From SZUA-37 sp964472525 (lineage in GTDB: Bacteria; Pseudomonadota; Gammaproteobacteria; UBA6429; Thiohalophilaceae), in assembly GCA_964472525.1 (NCBI GenBank), contig CAYYLL010000015.1:1-64000 (forward strand): a stretch of DNA of 64,000 bases, in the 5' to 3' direction. Below are positions 18,175 to 28,133 of the stretch, one piece after another (position 1 is the first letter of the stretch; each line of letters starts with the position of its first letter). The position numbers were made by a program, and so were the translations under genes. The notes beneath the pieces were generated by a model that was not told the DNA's origin, made no database searches, and worked only from the letters and a program-made list of their open reading frames with translations.

Positions 18175-19152
18175 TTAGCGGGGCTCAGAATGGTTATTCC
18201 ATTGAATAGACGTTCGCCTTTTAGTTTTTTCGTCTAAATGAATTTTAGCTTTTTTTAATAATTTGATGTTAGCATACATATTCCAGTCTTTGTTAACCGT
18301 TATGGGTATATTCTTAATGGGAGTGCCCGACAACACATCAATAGCGACTTCAGCGGCCCAACGACCTTGTTCTTTAGCACTTTTAGTAATGGAAAACATA
18401 ACGTAAGGCATCATAAATTTATAATAACTGACTGTGAATTTTTTACTTTTTGTTTCAACTATTTTTTTTGCTCGCACACTATCCCAGTCATTGATGCCCG
18501 CATAATTATTTAAAATAATAAAGTCAGCTTTTTGTGCCTCTATATAAGCCTTTTCCCATGCGTGCATATTTGTGACAAATTTAGCCGTTAGCTTTACCCC
18601 TTTGGCTCGATACACTTTCTGGTAACGCGCATAGTCCTTTCGCTCAGTAACCACATCCGCCGAGATATACACCCCCGAATGGACATTCTTCACTGTTTTT
18701 TTAATAATGCCTAATAAGGGAATAATAGGGCCAACTTCAACCATTCCGGTTACATTTTTATAGGGGAAGCCATAGGCTTCGGCTGTCCAGTTGATACCAC
18801 AAAAAACAAAAGGAAGTTTTGTATTTTTATATTGTGTAACGACATATTTTGCAGCATTATCATCTGACGCTATCACAATGTCGGGGTTAAATTTTTTAAT
18901 TAATTTTTTAGCCTGCTGCGCTTTAGATTTAATATATTGCACAGATGGGTTACGTTTACTGTCCATAAAGAACTTTTTTAGCACACAATGCCCTACCAAT
19001 ACCTTTCCGACTTCCGTCTCAATAGCATCATTCCAAGCATAACCCTGATGATACGACATTATAAGTAAACATTTTTTAACAGGCGCAGCACCAACCGGTA
19101 ACAGAAAAGTACCGGCAATAAAAAGCACAAATATGCTCAAAATTCGGTTCAT
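18175..19152 (-). CDS. Periplasmic ABC-type substrate-binding protein
   Basis: The 325-residue protein has a signal peptide (to about residue 22, VGAAP) and the fold signs of the ABC_sub_bind family: CLLIMSYHQGYAWN, then DIVIASDDNAAKYV and LPFVFCGINW. Proteins of this type bind small ligands in the periplasm. No permease or ATPase gene is next to it. It lies immediately upstream of the CHASE histidine kinase in the same direction, which suggests a signalling rather than a transport role. The C-terminus is basic (KTKRRTS). Confidence 0.8.
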   Translation of the reverse strand: MNRILSIFVLFIAGTFLLPVGAAPVKKCLLIMSYHQGYAWNDAIETEVGKVLVGHCVLKKFFMDSKRNPSVQYIKSKAQQAKKLIKKFNPDIVIASDDNAAKYVVTQYKNTKLPFVFCGINWTAEAYGFPYKNVTGMVEVGPIIPLLGIIKKTVKNVHSGVYISADVVTERKDYARYQKVYRAKGVKLTAKFVTNMHAWEKAYIEAQKADFIILNNYAGINDWDSVRAKKIVETKSKKFTVSYYKFMMPYVMFSITKSAKEQGRWAAEVAIDVLSGTPIKNIPITVNKDWNMYANIKLLKKAKIHLDEKTKRRTSIQWNNHSEPR

Positions 19153-19250
19153 AATAAAACCCTGTTTATAAATAATAATATAGCTTGGTTAGCAAACAAT
19201 ATATACGGATACGCTGTAAATATAGAATAAATTTTTATTGTTCTAACCAA

Positions 19251-19946
19251 TTATTTTATAACAACCATAATTTGATACATACCAAAACCAATAATAAACA
19301 ATGCAGCCAATATTCGAACAAACCATAATTGTATAAAGTGTTTAAGTGCTGTAGCGAATAACCCCATTGCCAACAAGCTGGGTAAGGTGCCTAGACCAAA
19401 ACTCAACATTAAGAGTCCACCTTTTATAGCACTGCCACTGCTTAAACTCCAGATTAAAATACTGTAAACTAATCCACAAGGCAACCATCCCCAGAGTAAA
19501 CCAGCAACAAAAGCCTGACGTTTATTTTTTATCGGAATAAATTTTCTTGCGTATGGTTCAATAATTCGCCAAAGGCCATTGCCCACGCGTTCCAAATAAC
19601 TCAGTCCTCGCCACCAGTTAGCCAGATATAAACCAAGCGCAATAAGGAATACACCGGCTACGACTTTTAAAACAAGTTGAGCTTGATTAAACATGATCAA
19701 GTTAGTCAACCATGCACCGAGGCCACCAAAAATAAAACCAGCAATGGCATAGCTGGTAATGCGTGCAACGTTATAGCTTAATAAATAGGGGAATAAAGTG
19801 GCCGTATTATCAGGGGAAGCACTTTCATCCTTTCGCTGTATACCTAGAGTCAACGCGCTTATAATTCCGCCACACATGCCAATACAATGTACTCCGCCTA
19901 ATAAACCAACGACAAAAGCACTTAAGTATGTTTGTGTTTCAAGCAT
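19251..19946 (-). CDS. TauE/SafE-UreH-like integral membrane protein
   Basis: The 231-residue protein has about six membrane helices and the family mark GGVHCIGMCGGI near residue 20, with a second GLLWGWLPCGLVYS motif. This 'sulfite exporter TauE/SafE family' (UreH/CcdA-like) often sits with cytochrome cbb3 oxidase genes and is thought to move metals or redox equivalents. Here no oxidase genes are nearby. The conserved His-Cys and Cys residues suggest copper or thiol chemistry. It is two bases from the AmpG-like gene and probably cotranscribed with it. Confidence 0.82.
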   Translation of the reverse strand: MLETQTYLSAFVVGLLGGVHCIGMCGGIISALTLGIQRKDESASPDNTATLFPYLLSYNVARITSYAIAGFIFGGLGAWLTNLIMFNQAQLVLKVVAGVFLIALGLYLANWWRGLSYLERVGNGLWRIIEPYARKFIPIKNKRQAFVAGLLWGWLPCGLVYSILIWSLSSGSAIKGGLLMLSFGLGTLPSLLAMGLFATALKHFIQLWFVRILAALFIIGFGMYQIMVVIK

Positions 19947-19948
19947 TA

Positions 19949-21325
19949 TTATTCGTTATTTTTATTTTGTTGAATACGGTGGGTACGGTGCATAAACCAA
20001 AGTACCATCAGGATAGCAGGGATGCCTAAACTGGCTGTATAAGTGAAAAAATAAGTATAGCCCACACTGTCAACAACAATACCCGAGAAACCTGATATGA
20101 CTTTCGCAGGCAAGGTCATAATTGAACTAAACAACGCATACTGTGTGGCCGTATAGGCTGTGTTGGTTAGGCTCGATAAATAAGCAATAAACGCAGAACT
20201 CGCAAAGCCGCCGCTAAAATTATCGGCACTCACGATAATAGTAAACCAGGTTAAGTCATGTCCCTTACTGACCATAGTTGCATAGAGTAAATTGGTAATG
20301 GCCACCATAATGGCCCCCCATAACATAGGGCGCATAATGTCATAACGTACTACAAACACCCCACCGGTTAATGCCCCTGCCAGAGTCATCAATAAACCAT
20401 AAATTTTTGTCACATTAGCGACTTCAATTTTACTGAAGCCCATATCTGAATAAAACGGGTTTGCCATAATCGCGAGAGTAATATCACTGATCCGGTACAA
20501 CCCAATAAACAATAAAATACCAATAGCGAACTTACCATTACGCTGAAAAAAATCAGCAAATGGACAAACAATCGCACCAATAATCCAGACAATAACTTTA
20601 CTTGGGTGGTGATTATTTTCCAGATAATCAATCACGCGCTGTTCATTTGCAGTTGTTTGCTGCGTAACCGCCCGTTCAGGCTCACTTATTAATAAAACAG
20701 TCGCAACACCAACAAAAACAAAAACACCCATTGTCATATAAGCAATATGCCATGAATATAATTCGGCCAAATACAGGGCAACCGCACTTCCTACCAGACT
20801 CGCACCCACTCGCCAACCCGCTTGATAAGCCCCGGCCATCGCCGCCTGATATTCCACTTTCATTGCCTCAATCCGATACGCATCGATCACGATATCCTGA
20901 GTCGCGGAACTGAAGGCGATCCAGATAGCAGTCAATGCCACCATGGTTAATGAATCTCGTGGAGACAGCGTTGACAAAAAGAAAAGCCCTGCCGCAATGC
21001 CCGCCATTGCAACCAACATCCAGCTACGACGATGGCCAAACACAGATTCCAGTACAGGCAAGTTGACGCGATCCAGAATCGGAGCCCAAAAGAATTTAAT
21101 GGAATAGGTCAAGCCAACCCAGGCAAAAAATCCAATCGTAGACTTTGACACACCTTCGTCAGACAACCAGAATGTCAACGTTGAAAAGACCAGTAAAAAC
21201 GGCAAACCTGCCGAAAAGCCTAAAAAAAACATCGCCACAACACGCGGTTTTAAATAAACTGAAAAAGCTTCTCGCCAGCTATGCCGTAATTTGTTATGTA
21301 ATAAGGAGGTGTTTGTTTTATTCAT
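19949..21325 (-). CDS. ampG: AmpG-like MFS permease
   Basis: The protein has about 12 or more membrane helices in 458 residues. The N-terminus with FFLGFSAGLPFLLVFSTLTFWL and the GVSKSTIGFFAWVGL loop are hallmarks of AmpG, which imports anhydro-muropeptides for cell-wall recycling. The ATG at 21323-21325 is chosen because AAGGTG lies seven bases before it; an in-frame GTG three codons upstream is less well placed. Substrate specificity is inferred from the family. Confidence 0.85.
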   Translation of the reverse strand: MNKTNTSLLHNKLRHSWREAFSVYLKPRVVAMFFLGFSAGLPFLLVFSTLTFWLSDEGVSKSTIGFFAWVGLTYSIKFFWAPILDRVNLPVLESVFGHRRSWMLVAMAGIAAGLFFLSTLSPRDSLTMVALTAIWIAFSSATQDIVIDAYRIEAMKVEYQAAMAGAYQAGWRVGASLVGSAVALYLAELYSWHIAYMTMGVFVFVGVATVLLISEPERAVTQQTTANEQRVIDYLENNHHPSKVIVWIIGAIVCPFADFFQRNGKFAIGILLFIGLYRISDITLAIMANPFYSDMGFSKIEVANVTKIYGLLMTLAGALTGGVFVVRYDIMRPMLWGAIMVAITNLLYATMVSKGHDLTWFTIIVSADNFSGGFASSAFIAYLSSLTNTAYTATQYALFSSIMTLPAKVISGFSGIVVDSVGYTYFFTYTASLGIPAILMVLWFMHRTHRIQQNKNNE

Positions 21326-21473
21326 TATTTTCACCTTAAAAGAGGATGTAACTCTAACATAAATCCACTTTTTCCGGTTTTTTCGCCTTAATTTATTTAT
21401 ATTTTAACTTCATCTTGCCGATAAGCACCTATAAGGAATACGCTATAAATTCGGTACACTGTCAGGATATACA

Positions 21474-22709
21474 ATGATTGATATTAAACATTTACTTAAA
21501 TTTGATGACTTCAAAGATCTCGATGATGCCACGTTGCTGTATATCGCAGAAAATGCGGACGTAACCAGCTATCAGGTGAATGATCGTATCATTGCTGAAA
21601 AAGAAACAAAAAATACCTTATATCTGGTCCAGGGTGCATTTGATTTACAAACAAGTGGCGGGGTCAACCAGTCCCTAAGTGCCGAATCCGAAAGAGCGCA
21701 ACATCCGGTATTTACCCATAATGCCCCCGGTATGTATGCACGTTGTATACTCCCAACTAAAGTTATCCGGATCAAAAAAGATATTATGGATAAATATGGG
21801 ATACGGCATAACCGTGACAAAGACAATCTGGATTACGATAACCTCGAAACCGTCGTCGCGGGAGATGCCAACGTAAAATTAATTCATGAGATTACCCAAT
21901 TATTTAAAAGCAACGCGATTACTCTGCCGAGTCTGCCTGAAATTGCACTGTATATTAATTCTGAATTAAACAATGAAAATCTGGGTACTAAAAAACTGGC
22001 ACAGGTTATCCAGATGGACCCGATTATTGCCGCAAGGATTGTTCAGGTCGCCAACAGTGCCCTGTATAGCGGAAGCAGTAACAGCGATTCGATACAAAAT
22101 GCCATTTCTCAAATCGGCTTGGAAAGTATTCGTAATATTGTGATGGGGGTTGTACTAAGGGATTTATTTATGCCCAACACCGAACTTGTGGTTCATAAAA
22201 TGACGCAATTTTATGAACACAGTATTCGCACTGGCGTTGTTTGTTACGAACTTGCAAAACAAATCCCTGATTTTAAACCTGAGCGTGCCTTTTTATTTGG
22301 TTTGTTACACGACATTGGCGTTATCCCTATATTAGTCGCGGCCGATACCCATACAGAGCTAGCACACAAAACAAGTAATTTAGATCTGGTTATTACGCAA
22401 CTTAAAAGCCACATTGGCGGCATGGTTCTACAACAATGGCAGTTTGATAAAGAACTAATTGAAAATTCCCGCGAAGCCTATTATTGGGATCGTAATGTCG
22501 ACAAAGCCGACTATTGTGACTTAGTACAAGTTGCTCTCAAACATTCGCACCTGCTCGGTGGCGAAAAAATCGAGGGGCCGGAACTGTTCGATCTTCCCGC
22601 TTTCAAACGACTGGGATTAGAGGAATTAAACCTGATTGATAATATCACCGCCCTTAAAGAAATAAGCTCGCGTATCACCGAGCTTATTAAAATGATCTGT
22701 AAGGCATAA
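21474..22709 (+). CDS. HDOD-domain protein with N-terminal cyclic-nucleotide-binding-like domain
   Basis: The 411-residue protein starts with a cNMP-binding-like beta barrel (about residues 15-110; LYLVQGAFDL resembles the family core) but lacks the canonical phosphate-binding FGE...R cassette. An HDOD domain follows (about 140-350) with LPSLPEIALYINSEL, MDPIIAARIVQVANS and LFGLLHDIGVIPIL. HDOD domains are HD-like folds with degenerate metal sites, used as protein-interaction modules in signalling. It is followed by a small DUF2007 gene. The ligand and partner are unknown. Confidence 0.85.
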   Translation: MIDIKHLLKFDDFKDLDDATLLYIAENADVTSYQVNDRIIAEKETKNTLYLVQGAFDLQTSGGVNQSLSAESERAQHPVFTHNAPGMYARCILPTKVIRIKKDIMDKYGIRHNRDKDNLDYDNLETVVAGDANVKLIHEITQLFKSNAITLPSLPEIALYINSELNNENLGTKKLAQVIQMDPIIAARIVQVANSALYSGSSNSDSIQNAISQIGLESIRNIVMGVVLRDLFMPNTELVVHKMTQFYEHSIRTGVVCYELAKQIPDFKPERAFLFGLLHDIGVIPILVAADTHTELAHKTSNLDLVITQLKSHIGGMVLQQWQFDKELIENSREAYYWDRNVDKADYCDLVQVALKHSHLLGGEKIEGPELFDLPAFKRLGLEELNLIDNITALKEISSRITELIKMICKA

Positions 22710-22722
22710 AATCCACAACACT

Positions 22723-22935
22723 ATGATAAAAATTTACACTGCAGAAAATATTACCGAAGCTCAAATTATTAAGGGGCTACTAGAAGCCAACCAGATTAAT
22801 GCCTTTGTCAATGGTTTTTATCTGCAAGGCGGCATTGGCGAGATGGCACCCACTGATTTTGCAGGGATATCCGTTGAAGATAATAATGTGAAAGCCGCTT
22901 TGGGCATTATAAAGGCCTATGAGAAAAATACTTAA
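22723..22935 (+). CDS. DUF2007-type small signal-transducing protein
   Basis: The 70-residue protein starts MIKIYTAENITEAQIIKGLLEANQI and ends in an alpha-beta pattern of the DUF2007 type. Members are small soluble ferredoxin-like folds, annotated as putative signal-transducing proteins without a proven role. The gene is 13 bases behind the HDOD gene, which suggests cotranscription, and ends eight bases before the convergent xthA. Confidence 0.75.
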   Translation: MIKIYTAENITEAQIIKGLLEANQINAFVNGFYLQGGIGEMAPTDFAGISVEDNNVKAALGIIKAYEKNT

Positions 22936-22943
22936 CAACAAAC

Positions 22944-23711
22944 TCAAAGATCATAATCAATCGTTAACGGCGCATGGTCTGAAAACCAACTGTCTTTATA
23001 CACACTGGCACTTTTAACTTTGTCTTTTAAACTATTAGAAATAACATGGTAATCAATCCGCCAACCAACATTATTAGCACGTGCATTACCCCGATTAGAC
23101 CACCAGGTATATTGCTCCGGTTGTTGATTCACTACACGAAACGCATCCACATAACCGACCTCATCAAATAACTTGTCACACCATGCGTGTTCTTCCGGTG
23201 TGCAACCGGAATTTTTCTGGTTACTTTTCCAGTTTTTAATATCAATTTCCTTATGCACCGTATTATAGTCACCGCAAATAATATAATCTCGGTGTTTACG
23301 TTTTTTTGCGATTAAGTCTTGTAGAAATAAATCCATAAATTTTAGTTTATTTGTATGCCGTTCTTCACTGGAAGAACCTGATGGTAAATACAAAGATGCC
23401 ACACTTAACCTGCCAAAATTAGCCTGAATATAACGCCCTTCTGTATCGGCATGTGGCCAACCTAAACCTTTAATGACTTTATCCGGTTCCTGTTTACAAT
23501 ACAAAGCCGTACCACTGTAACCTTTTTTTTCGGCATCGAAAAAATAACGATGGTAACCTTTGGGCTTAAAAATATCGTCACTTAGCTGGTCGATTTGTGC
23601 CTTGGTTTCTTGAATGCAAACCACGTCGGCTTTTTGTTTTTTCATCCATTCAAAAAAACCTTTTTTTGCCGCAGCACGAATGCCGTTTAAATTTGCACTG
23701 ATCACTCTCAT
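22944..23711 (-). CDS. xthA: Exodeoxyribonuclease III (AP endonuclease)
   Basis: The 255-residue enzyme of the exonuclease-endonuclease-phosphatase fold opens with VISANLNGIRAAAKKGFFEW, followed by CIQETKAQ, SLYLPSGSSSEER, ICGDYNTVHKEIDIKN, WRIDYHVIS and the terminal SDHAPLTIDYDL. The catalytic Asn, Glu, Asp and His residues are intact. It cuts at abasic sites during base-excision repair. The gene is divergent from pyrE, with the common promoter region in about 106 bases. Confidence 0.95.
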   Translation of the reverse strand: MRVISANLNGIRAAAKKGFFEWMKKQKADVVCIQETKAQIDQLSDDIFKPKGYHRYFFDAEKKGYSGTALYCKQEPDKVIKGLGWPHADTEGRYIQANFGRLSVASLYLPSGSSSEERHTNKLKFMDLFLQDLIAKKRKHRDYIICGDYNTVHKEIDIKNWKSNQKNSGCTPEEHAWCDKLFDEVGYVDAFRVVNQQPEQYTWWSNRGNARANNVGWRIDYHVISNSLKDKVKSASVYKDSWFSDHAPLTIDYDL

Positions 23712-23817
23712 TGTTATTTATCCTATTCGTTATTCTCATTAGAAATTGCGCCACTGCTTTCAATAATTCGCTATAATACACCACTTCAAACATCTACCGA
23801 ATTAAAGAGCGACCATT

Positions 23818-24462
23818 ATGCAAGATTATCAAAAAGAATTTATCGCATTTTCACTTTCTAGTAAGGTGCTTCGGTTTGGTGAATTCACCCTTAAATCGGG
23901 GCGCGTTAGCCCTTACTTCTTTAATGCCGGTTTATTTAATACCGGTGAAGCCCTCGCTAAATTAGGCCAATATTATGCTCAAGCCCTTAAAGATAGCGGT
24001 ATTAAATTTGATGTTTTATTTGGCCCGGCCTACAAAGGTATTCCATTGGCCAGCAGTTGCGCCATATCACTTTCAACCAAACACAATATGAATGTACCTT
24101 ACAGTTTTAACCGTAAAGAAGCTAAAACGCATGGTGAAGGTGGTAATATTGTGGGGGCACCACTCGAAGGGAAAGTACTCATTATTGATGATGTGATCAC
24201 AGCCGGTACAGCCATACGCGAAGCGATGGACATTATTTCTAATGCAGGCGCACAAGCTGCCGGGGTTTTAATTGCACTGGACAGGCAGGAAAAAGGCAAA
24301 GCCGAACTATCGGCCATTCAGGAAGTAGAACAGCAATATAATATTCCCGTTGTGAACATTATTAAACTGTCCGACTTAATTGAATATATAAAAGATAAAA
24401 CTGAATTTAAAGAATACTTGCCCAAGGTTGAAGCCTATCGTGAACAATATGGTATTGCTTAA
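23818..24462 (+). CDS. pyrE: Orotate phosphoribosyltransferase
   Basis: The 214-residue enzyme converts orotate and PRPP to OMP. Signatures are FGEFTLKSGRVSPYFFNAG, the GPAYKGIPLA loop, FNRKEAKTHGEGG (catalytic lysine and flexible loop) and the PRPP motif VLIIDDVITAGTAI. Length is normal. The gene is unlinked from the pyrR-pyrB cluster at 2.5-6 kb. Its stop overlaps the stop of the convergent phosphatase gene by four bases. Confidence 0.96.
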   Translation: MQDYQKEFIAFSLSSKVLRFGEFTLKSGRVSPYFFNAGLFNTGEALAKLGQYYAQALKDSGIKFDVLFGPAYKGIPLASSCAISLSTKHNMNVPYSFNRKEAKTHGEGGNIVGAPLEGKVLIIDDVITAGTAIREAMDIISNAGAQAAGVLIALDRQEKGKAELSAIQEVEQQYNIPVVNIIKLSDLIEYIKDKTEFKEYLPKVEAYREQYGIA

Positions 24463-25877
24463 TCAATTGTAGGACACTGAAGTCGTGCAGCAGGTGCATC
24501 CGTCACACCTTTTTCTATACTAAATTTGTCTAAAACTTGCCCGGCTTGATTAATAAAATTCGCAGTTAGCTGATTGCCTGAAATATCAAACACCATTGAA
24601 CCACTGGCATGTAATGACATTGGCATAGCGGGGTGGTTTAAAGCACCATCATCCACCTTGGCCGATGAACCCAAGGTGACATAAATCGTACCAGAATAAG
24701 GTGTTAAACCTGTTTCTAATTTTCGATAGACTAAACCCTTTTGCTGATGTTTTATTGCAGTCGACGCAATATCACCTTCTGGTTTGCGATCCTGAATAAA
24801 TTGTTTCGTAAACGTGTCAGAAAAACCATAGTGGCAATTCATAAACCAAGAACGTTCATACACATGGCTATGTCCAGCCAAAACAACATCGACTCCGGCT
24901 TTTTCTAAAATTGGCAGCACATATTTCCGTACATTACGCATTCGTCCACCACTATCGGCCAGATTATCTGAATCATGTGTCCCTTTTGAATAGGGCGGAT
25001 GATGGAAGGCGACAACGACCCACGCCTGCTTGGTTGCAGCTAAATCTTTTTTTAGCCAACGTAACATTCGGCTATCTTTTTGCATTCGGCTCGATTCAGT
25101 GTCAAGCAATACCATATGCAAGTCGCCATAATTGAAACTGTAATATTTTTCAGTGCCTGATGCGACACCACCGGCTTGTGCCTGTTCAGGAAAATCAAAA
25201 ATATTAAAAAATGCCCAACGCCGCGCATCATGATTACCATAAGCAGGCCACACTGGCGTATGTTTTAGAATAGATGCATACGGTGTAAAAAAATCATCCT
25301 GAAACTGTTGATTGGTTCCTGATGTATACGCGTTATCACCCAGGGTTACCCAAAAATTAGGTTCCACCTTAGTCGGAGCATCCTTTTGCGGCGGGTTGAG
25401 TTTTGTCCATTGCAACATCGCATCACGAACTTCACGCTGTACTTCACCCACTTCACCTTGATCACCCGTTACCCAAAAGCGTATGGCTTGCGTATCTGGG
25501 CTATTACTATCTGGGCTGGTTTTAAACCAATACTCATTTCCTTCAAACAGCGCATAGTCAGATGTGCCCACACTGTAATAATATTTTGTATCGGCTTTTA
25601 AACCCGTTAATTTAATCCGATGTTCATCATCAGCGGATAACTCCGTACTCTTTGTGTCAAACTGCCCAGACACTTCGCCAATATGCACCACACCAATATT
25701 GCGATCTTTGGTTTGCCAACGAATAACGATAGAATGTGCCGCAGACGATTGTAAATACGGAGCCCGAAGTCCGTCATAAATACCACCGAGGCTTTTATCT
25801 ATAATTCGGGCAACACCAAAAACTAGCAGCAAAGCCAGAAAAATAAAGCCACTCTTTTTAAGGATTCTTTTAAGCAT
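24459..25877 (-). CDS. Purple-acid-phosphatase-like metallophosphoesterase
   Basis: The 472-residue protein has an N-terminal membrane anchor or signal (about residues 10-25), a fibronectin-type PAP N-terminal domain (about 35-130, APYLQSSAAHSIVIRWQT) and a metallophosphoesterase domain. The metal-site motifs are FWVTGDQGE, VTLGDNAY, AYGNHDAR, VVAFHHPPYS and LAGHSHVYERS, all intact. Such enzymes hydrolyse phosphate esters outside the cytoplasm. It is divergent from the LTA-synthase-like gene, across about 180 bases. Confidence 0.87.
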   Translation of the reverse strand: MLKRILKKSGFIFLALLLVFGVARIIDKSLGGIYDGLRAPYLQSSAAHSIVIRWQTKDRNIGVVHIGEVSGQFDTKSTELSADDEHRIKLTGLKADTKYYYSVGTSDYALFEGNEYWFKTSPDSNSPDTQAIRFWVTGDQGEVGEVQREVRDAMLQWTKLNPPQKDAPTKVEPNFWVTLGDNAYTSGTNQQFQDDFFTPYASILKHTPVWPAYGNHDARRWAFFNIFDFPEQAQAGGVASGTEKYYSFNYGDLHMVLLDTESSRMQKDSRMLRWLKKDLAATKQAWVVVAFHHPPYSKGTHDSDNLADSGGRMRNVRKYVLPILEKAGVDVVLAGHSHVYERSWFMNCHYGFSDTFTKQFIQDRKPEGDIASTAIKHQQKGLVYRKLETGLTPYSGTIYVTLGSSAKVDDGALNHPAMPMSLHASGSMVFDISGNQLTANFINQAGQVLDKFSIEKGVTDAPAARLQCPTID

Positions 25878-26057
25878 ATTATATAGTATTTCAAGAAAGC
25901 CCGAAAAATCTGATTCGGAGCATATGATACAAAAAACGAATTTGTGATTAAACGATACAAAGTGTAAAATTTAATCGCTGAATAATAGCACATCCGCCGA
26001 CCCAAAAACCGGATAAAAGTATCTCCGGGTAAAAAACCTGAATAGAGAATCATACAC

Positions 26058-28133
26058 ATGCTTAAAAAGATCCCCTTAATCCATTTTTACCTGAGAACCA
26101 TCCTTATCAGTCTGGTATTTTTCAGCTTATTTCGCCTAACTTACTGGATAACGTTTAAAGATGCCAGCAACCCGATTCCGTTCAATGAACTAGTCACCGC
26201 CTTTTATCTGGGGCTCAAGTTTGACCTGCGACTCATCCTTATTATTATTTTGCCACTATTTTTCATTGCATGGATAAAACCGTTTAATCCTGTTAGCAAC
26301 AAACTCGCAAGAAAAGTATGGTTAAGTTATTTAAGTATTGCTTTTGCTATTACCGTATTTTATTACTTTGGCAGCTTTATTAATTATTCCTACCTGCATA
26401 AACCACTCGATGCGTCAGTATTGCGTTTTGCAGAGAACTTTTCGATTTCCGTTAGCATGATGTGGGAATCTTATCCCATTGTCTGGCTATTTATTGCCCT
26501 TGGTGCCATTACCTTTATCTATTCTTTTTTATTGCAACGTTTAACTTTACCCATTTATAGACAAGCAACAACAAACCAAACTGTCAGCTCACGCCGTTGG
26601 TGGCAACAAGTTTTATTTGTAAGTGCCTGTATTTTTATTTATATTTTTGGCCTGTTCGGAAAATTTTCTTATTACCCTTTGCGCTGGAGTGATGCGTTTG
26701 CAAGTACCCATCCTTTCGCACCGGCGGTCACCGTTAACCCGGTACTGTATTTTATTGATACATTAAAAAATAAAAACATCAGTTTTAATATCACCAAAAC
26801 ACGCCAGTACTATAAAGAGATGGCGAATTATCTTGGTGTAGACAATGTAAATAGCCAAACACTTAATTATAAGCGCGTCATTAACAAGCCTGGTTCGCTC
26901 TCAGGCAAAACACCTAATGTTGTGATGGTATTTCTTGAATCCTTTGCCTCCTATAAAACAGGCCTGTTTGGTAATAAACTCAACCCAACGCCTAACTTTG
27001 ACAAAATTGCAAATAATGCCATCCTCTTTAAGCGTTACTACACACCCGCTGTTGGCACCGCCCGTTCCGTTTTTGCGACCATTACCGGTATACCCGATAT
27101 TGAGACACACAAAACATCAACTCGAAACCCGCTTATTGTTAATCAACATACGTTAGTCAATGCCTTTAAAAATTATAATAAACATTATTTTCTGGGTGGC
27201 AGTGCCAATTGGGGAAATATTCGTGGCTTGTTGGCTCACAATATTAAAAACCTGCATTTCCATGAAGAAGGTGACCATACGGCTCCCCGAGTCGATGTTT
27301 GGGGAATTTCTGATTTAGATTTATTTATTGAAGCCAATAAAGTTTTTAGCCAACAAACCAAACCTTTTTTTAGCATTATTCAAACATCAGGAAACCATCG
27401 GCCCTATACCATACCCGAAGATAACAAAGGCTTTAAGTACGTAGAACACAGCAAGGCCGAGCTAAAGAAAAACGGTTTTATTTCGGAAAAAGAATACAAC
27501 TCGTTCCGCTTTATGGACCATAGTGTTGGCTATTTTATAAATTTAGCTAAGAAAGAAAAATATTTTGCAAACACCGTATTTGTATTTTTTGGCGATCACG
27601 GTATTCGTGGCTACGGTGGCGAACAAACGCCTCAATTTGAAACAGATTTTGACTTAACCGGCCTGCATGTTCCGTTTGTTATTTATGCACCTGAATTATT
27701 ACAACCCAAAGTTTATACCAAAGTAGCCAGTGAAATGGATATATTACCAACACTCGCTGCACTAATGACCGATGGTTATACCAACACAACACTGGGACAT
27801 GATTTATTTAATAAAAAGTTTGATGCGCAACGCTATGCTTTTACCATTAACCATTCTAATAATTCCAAACTGGGTCTAGTTTCCAAAAACTATTATTTTA
27901 GAGTCCTCGCCGATGGCAGTCAGGCAAAATTATTTGCAACCGATCCAACACAGTTCCCGAGTACCACCTCTAAGAATAAAAAACCAGAAGTTGATGTTAG
28001 CCAACAATTCCCGGAACTTGCAAAAAAGTATAAACACCTCACTTTAGGGATTTATGAAACCGCCAAATATATGCTGTATCATAACAAGCCATTAAATTCT
28101 CAAAAGACTCAACTCACAGGCAAGCAAGAATGA
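26058..28133 (+). CDS. LTA synthase-family sulfatase / phosphoglycerol transferase-like protein
   Basis: The 691-residue protein has about five N-terminal membrane helices (to residue about 210) and a periplasmic alkaline-phosphatase-like domain. NVVMVFLESFASY contributes the metal Glu, TPAVGTARSVF holds the nucleophile Thr, and VFFGDHG and NHRPYT complete the site. In Gram-negative bacteria such proteins add phosphoglycerol or phosphoethanolamine-like groups to glycans or lipids. The substrate is unknown. The stop overlaps the purD start (ATGA), so the two are cotranscribed. Confidence 0.86.
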   Translation: MLKKIPLIHFYLRTILISLVFFSLFRLTYWITFKDASNPIPFNELVTAFYLGLKFDLRLILIIILPLFFIAWIKPFNPVSNKLARKVWLSYLSIAFAITVFYYFGSFINYSYLHKPLDASVLRFAENFSISVSMMWESYPIVWLFIALGAITFIYSFLLQRLTLPIYRQATTNQTVSSRRWWQQVLFVSACIFIYIFGLFGKFSYYPLRWSDAFASTHPFAPAVTVNPVLYFIDTLKNKNISFNITKTRQYYKEMANYLGVDNVNSQTLNYKRVINKPGSLSGKTPNVVMVFLESFASYKTGLFGNKLNPTPNFDKIANNAILFKRYYTPAVGTARSVFATITGIPDIETHKTSTRNPLIVNQHTLVNAFKNYNKHYFLGGSANWGNIRGLLAHNIKNLHFHEEGDHTAPRVDVWGISDLDLFIEANKVFSQQTKPFFSIIQTSGNHRPYTIPEDNKGFKYVEHSKAELKKNGFISEKEYNSFRFMDHSVGYFINLAKKEKYFANTVFVFFGDHGIRGYGGEQTPQFETDFDLTGLHVPFVIYAPELLQPKVYTKVASEMDILPTLAALMTDGYTNTTLGHDLFNKKFDAQRYAFTINHSNNSKLGLVSKNYYFRVLADGSQAKLFATDPTQFPSTTSKNKKPEVDVSQQFPELAKKYKHLTLGIYETAKYMLYHNKPLNSQKTQLTGKQE

